From the NCBI GenBank assembly GCA_003150315.1, contig QAML01000043.1, positions 1 through 34,958 on the forward strand: 34,958 nucleotides of DNA, read 5' to 3'. Of the stretch, positions 33,549 to 34,958 are shown piece by piece (position 1 is the first letter of the stretch; every line of letters begins with the position of its first letter). Source of the DNA: Prevotellaceae bacterium. Lineage in GTDB: Bacteria > Bacteroidota > Bacteroidia > Bacteroidales > Bacteroidaceae. The translations under genes were made by a program, and so were the position numbers. A model generated the notes under the pieces. That model was not told the origin of the DNA, ran no database searches, and saw only the letters and a program-made list of their open reading frames with translations.

Positions 33549-34700
33549 ATGATTAATTTCATAGATAAACTAAAGCTCCCTTTCCGAAAGGATAAGGAGC
33601 TTTTTTCGTCCTTATACTCCATTCTCGGTTTCTATCCCCGCGACATTGCTATCTACAAGCAGGCATTGTCGCACAGTTCCAATGCCCTGCAAACCGAAAG
33701 CGGCAAGCGGCTCAACAACGAGCGTCTCGAATTTCTCGGCGATGCAATTATCGAGGCAGTAACGAGTGATATTGTTTACAGACACTTTGACAAAAAGCGC
33801 GAAGGCTTTCTAACCACCACGCGCAGCAAGCTTGTGCAGCGCGACACCCTGAACAAAATGGCGCAGGAGGTAGGTCTTGACAAACTTGTGCGTACAGGTG
33901 GACACCAAAGCGGACATAACAGTTACATCGGCGGCAATGCTTTTGAAGCAATCGTGGGTGCAGTTTACCTTGACAGGGGCTACAAATACTGCATGTGGTT
34001 TTTGAAAAGCCGCATAATCGCCGCCCACCTCAACCTGAACGATGTGGCAAAAAAAGAAGTGAACTTCAAGAGCAAACTCCTTGAGTGGGCGCAGCACAAC
34101 CGCCTCGGAATCGAGTTCATATCAAACGACCCGGGTAAAGGAGCCGCCACAAGCGAAACCCCGACCTTTCTTGCCACGGTGATGATTGAGAATGTGGAGT
34201 GCGGAAAAGGCAACGGATTTTCGAAAAAGGAAAGCCACCAGAATGCAGCCCGCGAAACCCTGATAATGCTCAATGCAAACAAGCAGAAGATTGCGGAAAT
34301 TCTGAAATCAAAGGAACAGCGCACGGCAATGGAGGCAGAACTCATCAGCGTTCCCCCACGTGTGAGCGACGGCAAGCGTCATTCGCGCCCCAAACGCAGG
34401 AATTCCGCTCCGCAACGTGCACAAAACGGCGTGCGCGAAAACGTTGTTGCCGACACCAAAACGCCTCAGGTCAACGCTTTGTTGCAAAGCGCGAAGGCTT
34501 GCACGGATAACATCGGGCTTACAACAAACAACGAACCTCCCGTTTCCTCCGGTGGCGAAAACGAAAAGGGTAACAGAAAACGCAACTATAACAAGCGTCG
34601 CCGCAAACCGGCACGCGATGCGGCGGACAATGCGCAAACGCACCAAAAGAGCCGCGATGCCATTATAGCCGAAGCCGAAAACAAGGCTTTCAACAAATAA
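33549..34700 (+). CDS. rnc: Ribonuclease III with a long basic C-terminal tail
   Basis: A double-strand-specific RNA endonuclease that processes rRNA precursors and structured mRNAs. The nuclease domain (~20-165) has the signature NERLEFLGDA (E58, E61, D65) and a second metal-site region NAFEAIVGAVYLD with E133. The residue matching E. coli Asp114 is Asn130, which I think is common in Bacteroidota but have not verified. A double-stranded RNA binding domain follows (~172-242, ending KKESHQNAARETLIML). The tail from ~245 to 383 is low-complexity and rich in Lys, Arg and Asn (RKRNYNKRRRKPARD), so the protein is ~140 residues longer than the usual 225-250. The position after fabF is a normal arrangement. 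Confidence 0.95.
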   Translation: MINFIDKLKLPFRKDKELFSSLYSILGFYPRDIAIYKQALSHSSNALQTESGKRLNNERLEFLGDAIIEAVTSDIVYRHFDKKREGFLTTTRSKLVQRDTLNKMAQEVGLDKLVRTGGHQSGHNSYIGGNAFEAIVGAVYLDRGYKYCMWFLKSRIIAAHLNLNDVAKKEVNFKSKLLEWAQHNRLGIEFISNDPGKGAATSETPTFLATVMIENVECGKGNGFSKKESHQNAARETLIMLNANKQKIAEILKSKEQRTAMEAELISVPPRVSDGKRHSRPKRRNSAPQRAQNGVRENVVADTKTPQVNALLQSAKACTDNIGLTTNNEPPVSSGGENEKGNRKRNYNKRRRKPARDAADNAQTHQKSRDAIIAEAENKAFNK

Positions 34701-34785
34701 GAAATTCCGTAAAAGGCAAAACGCGACAGGCGGAAGAGGCCGGAAAATGCGGCAAACCATTGCCGGCGCAACAGTTCGCACCCGC

Positions 34786-34814
34786 CGAAAAAGCGTAAAA
34801 GACTGCTTTTTTCG
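34786..34814 (+). terminator. Weak terminator-like hairpin after rnc
   Basis: CGAAAAAGC (34786-34794) and GCTTTTTTCG (34805-34814) pair with one bulged T and a 10-nt loop. The T-run is inside the stem, so termination is uncertain. It is the only hairpin noticed between the rnc stop and repeat copy 7. Confidence 0.4.
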
Positions 34815-34854
34815 CAAAGTACTGAAAATCAAGAAATAAACACAAATCTTGACA

Positions 34855-34958
34855 CTTTTGTAAGTTGTTGTGTTTCAGATTCTTATTACAGCAAAAAATA
34901 TAAGGCACTTATTTTAAAATAAGTGCCTTATATTTTAAAATACATGGCTTGTATTTTT
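34855..34958. repeat. Modular palindromic repeat, copy 7 with flank on the left
   Basis: AAATATAAGGCACTTATTTT (34896-34915), its exact complement AAAATAAGTGCCTTATATTT (34916-34935) and A- AAAATACATGGCTTGTATTT (34937-34956). The second flank type lies on the left in reverse orientation (TTGTAAGTTGTTGTGTTTCA, 34858-34877), so the whole unit is inverted relative to copies 3, 5 and 6. Both B arms carry the TATAAGG/CCTTATA variant together. It runs to the window end. Confidence 0.9.

Noticed and set aside
1..34958. CRISPR array
   Set aside because: The dispersed repeats are palindromic and kilobases apart; no regular repeat-spacer series and no cas genes are present.

Overview
The window looks like a chromosomal segment of a Bacteroidota bacterium, most likely order Bacteroidales (Prevotella- or Muribaculaceae-like; genus not determined). 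The reasons are two SusC/SusD pairs, Bacteroidota-type promoters (TTTG, about 19-20 bp, then TAnnTTTG), weak ribosome binding sites, and the acpP-fabF-rnc cluster.

Layout. 1-2.5 kb: a Tat-exported metallo-beta-lactamase-fold protein (minus) and a divergent membrane metallophosphoesterase (plus). 2.8-5.05 kb: an insertion region with a full IS982-family element, a 37-bp remnant of a second copy in the opposite orientation, and between them an acyltransferase-3 gene broken at a run of seven G. 5.1-21.07 kb: one large minus-strand operon, read from a promoter at 21038-21068 through a ~196-nt leader into FAS1 lipoprotein, SusC, SusD, FAS1 lipoprotein, SusC, SusD, ending at a hairpin at 5090-5124. 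This is a duplicated FAS1-SusC-SusD triad without any glycoside hydrolase, peptidase or regulator in view. 22-24.1 kb: a third FAS1 lipoprotein with its own promoter and terminator. 24.6-28.7 kb: a YfhO-family membrane protein and S-adenosylhomocysteine hydrolase (minus). 29.07-31.3 kb: a membrane polyferredoxin (NapH/NapG-like fusion) followed by two decayed genes, an aldo/keto reductase that lost its catalytic barrel and a 32-codon stub resembling DUF1893. 31.9-34.7 kb: acpP, fabF and rnc (plus).

Seven copies of a modular AT-rich palindromic repeat lie between genes. Each is a row of two or three ~20-bp half-palindromes in alternating orientation with conserved flanking motifs. They punctuate the housekeeping parts and are absent from the IS region and the SusCD operon (none between 2.56 and 21.79 kb). 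Some arms show paired base changes.

The main candidates for something new are the FAS1-SusCD triads, the modular palindromes, and the poly-G-switched acyltransferase flanked by IS ends. No rRNA, tRNA or CRISPR array was seen. All family names come from motif recognition by eye, not from searches.
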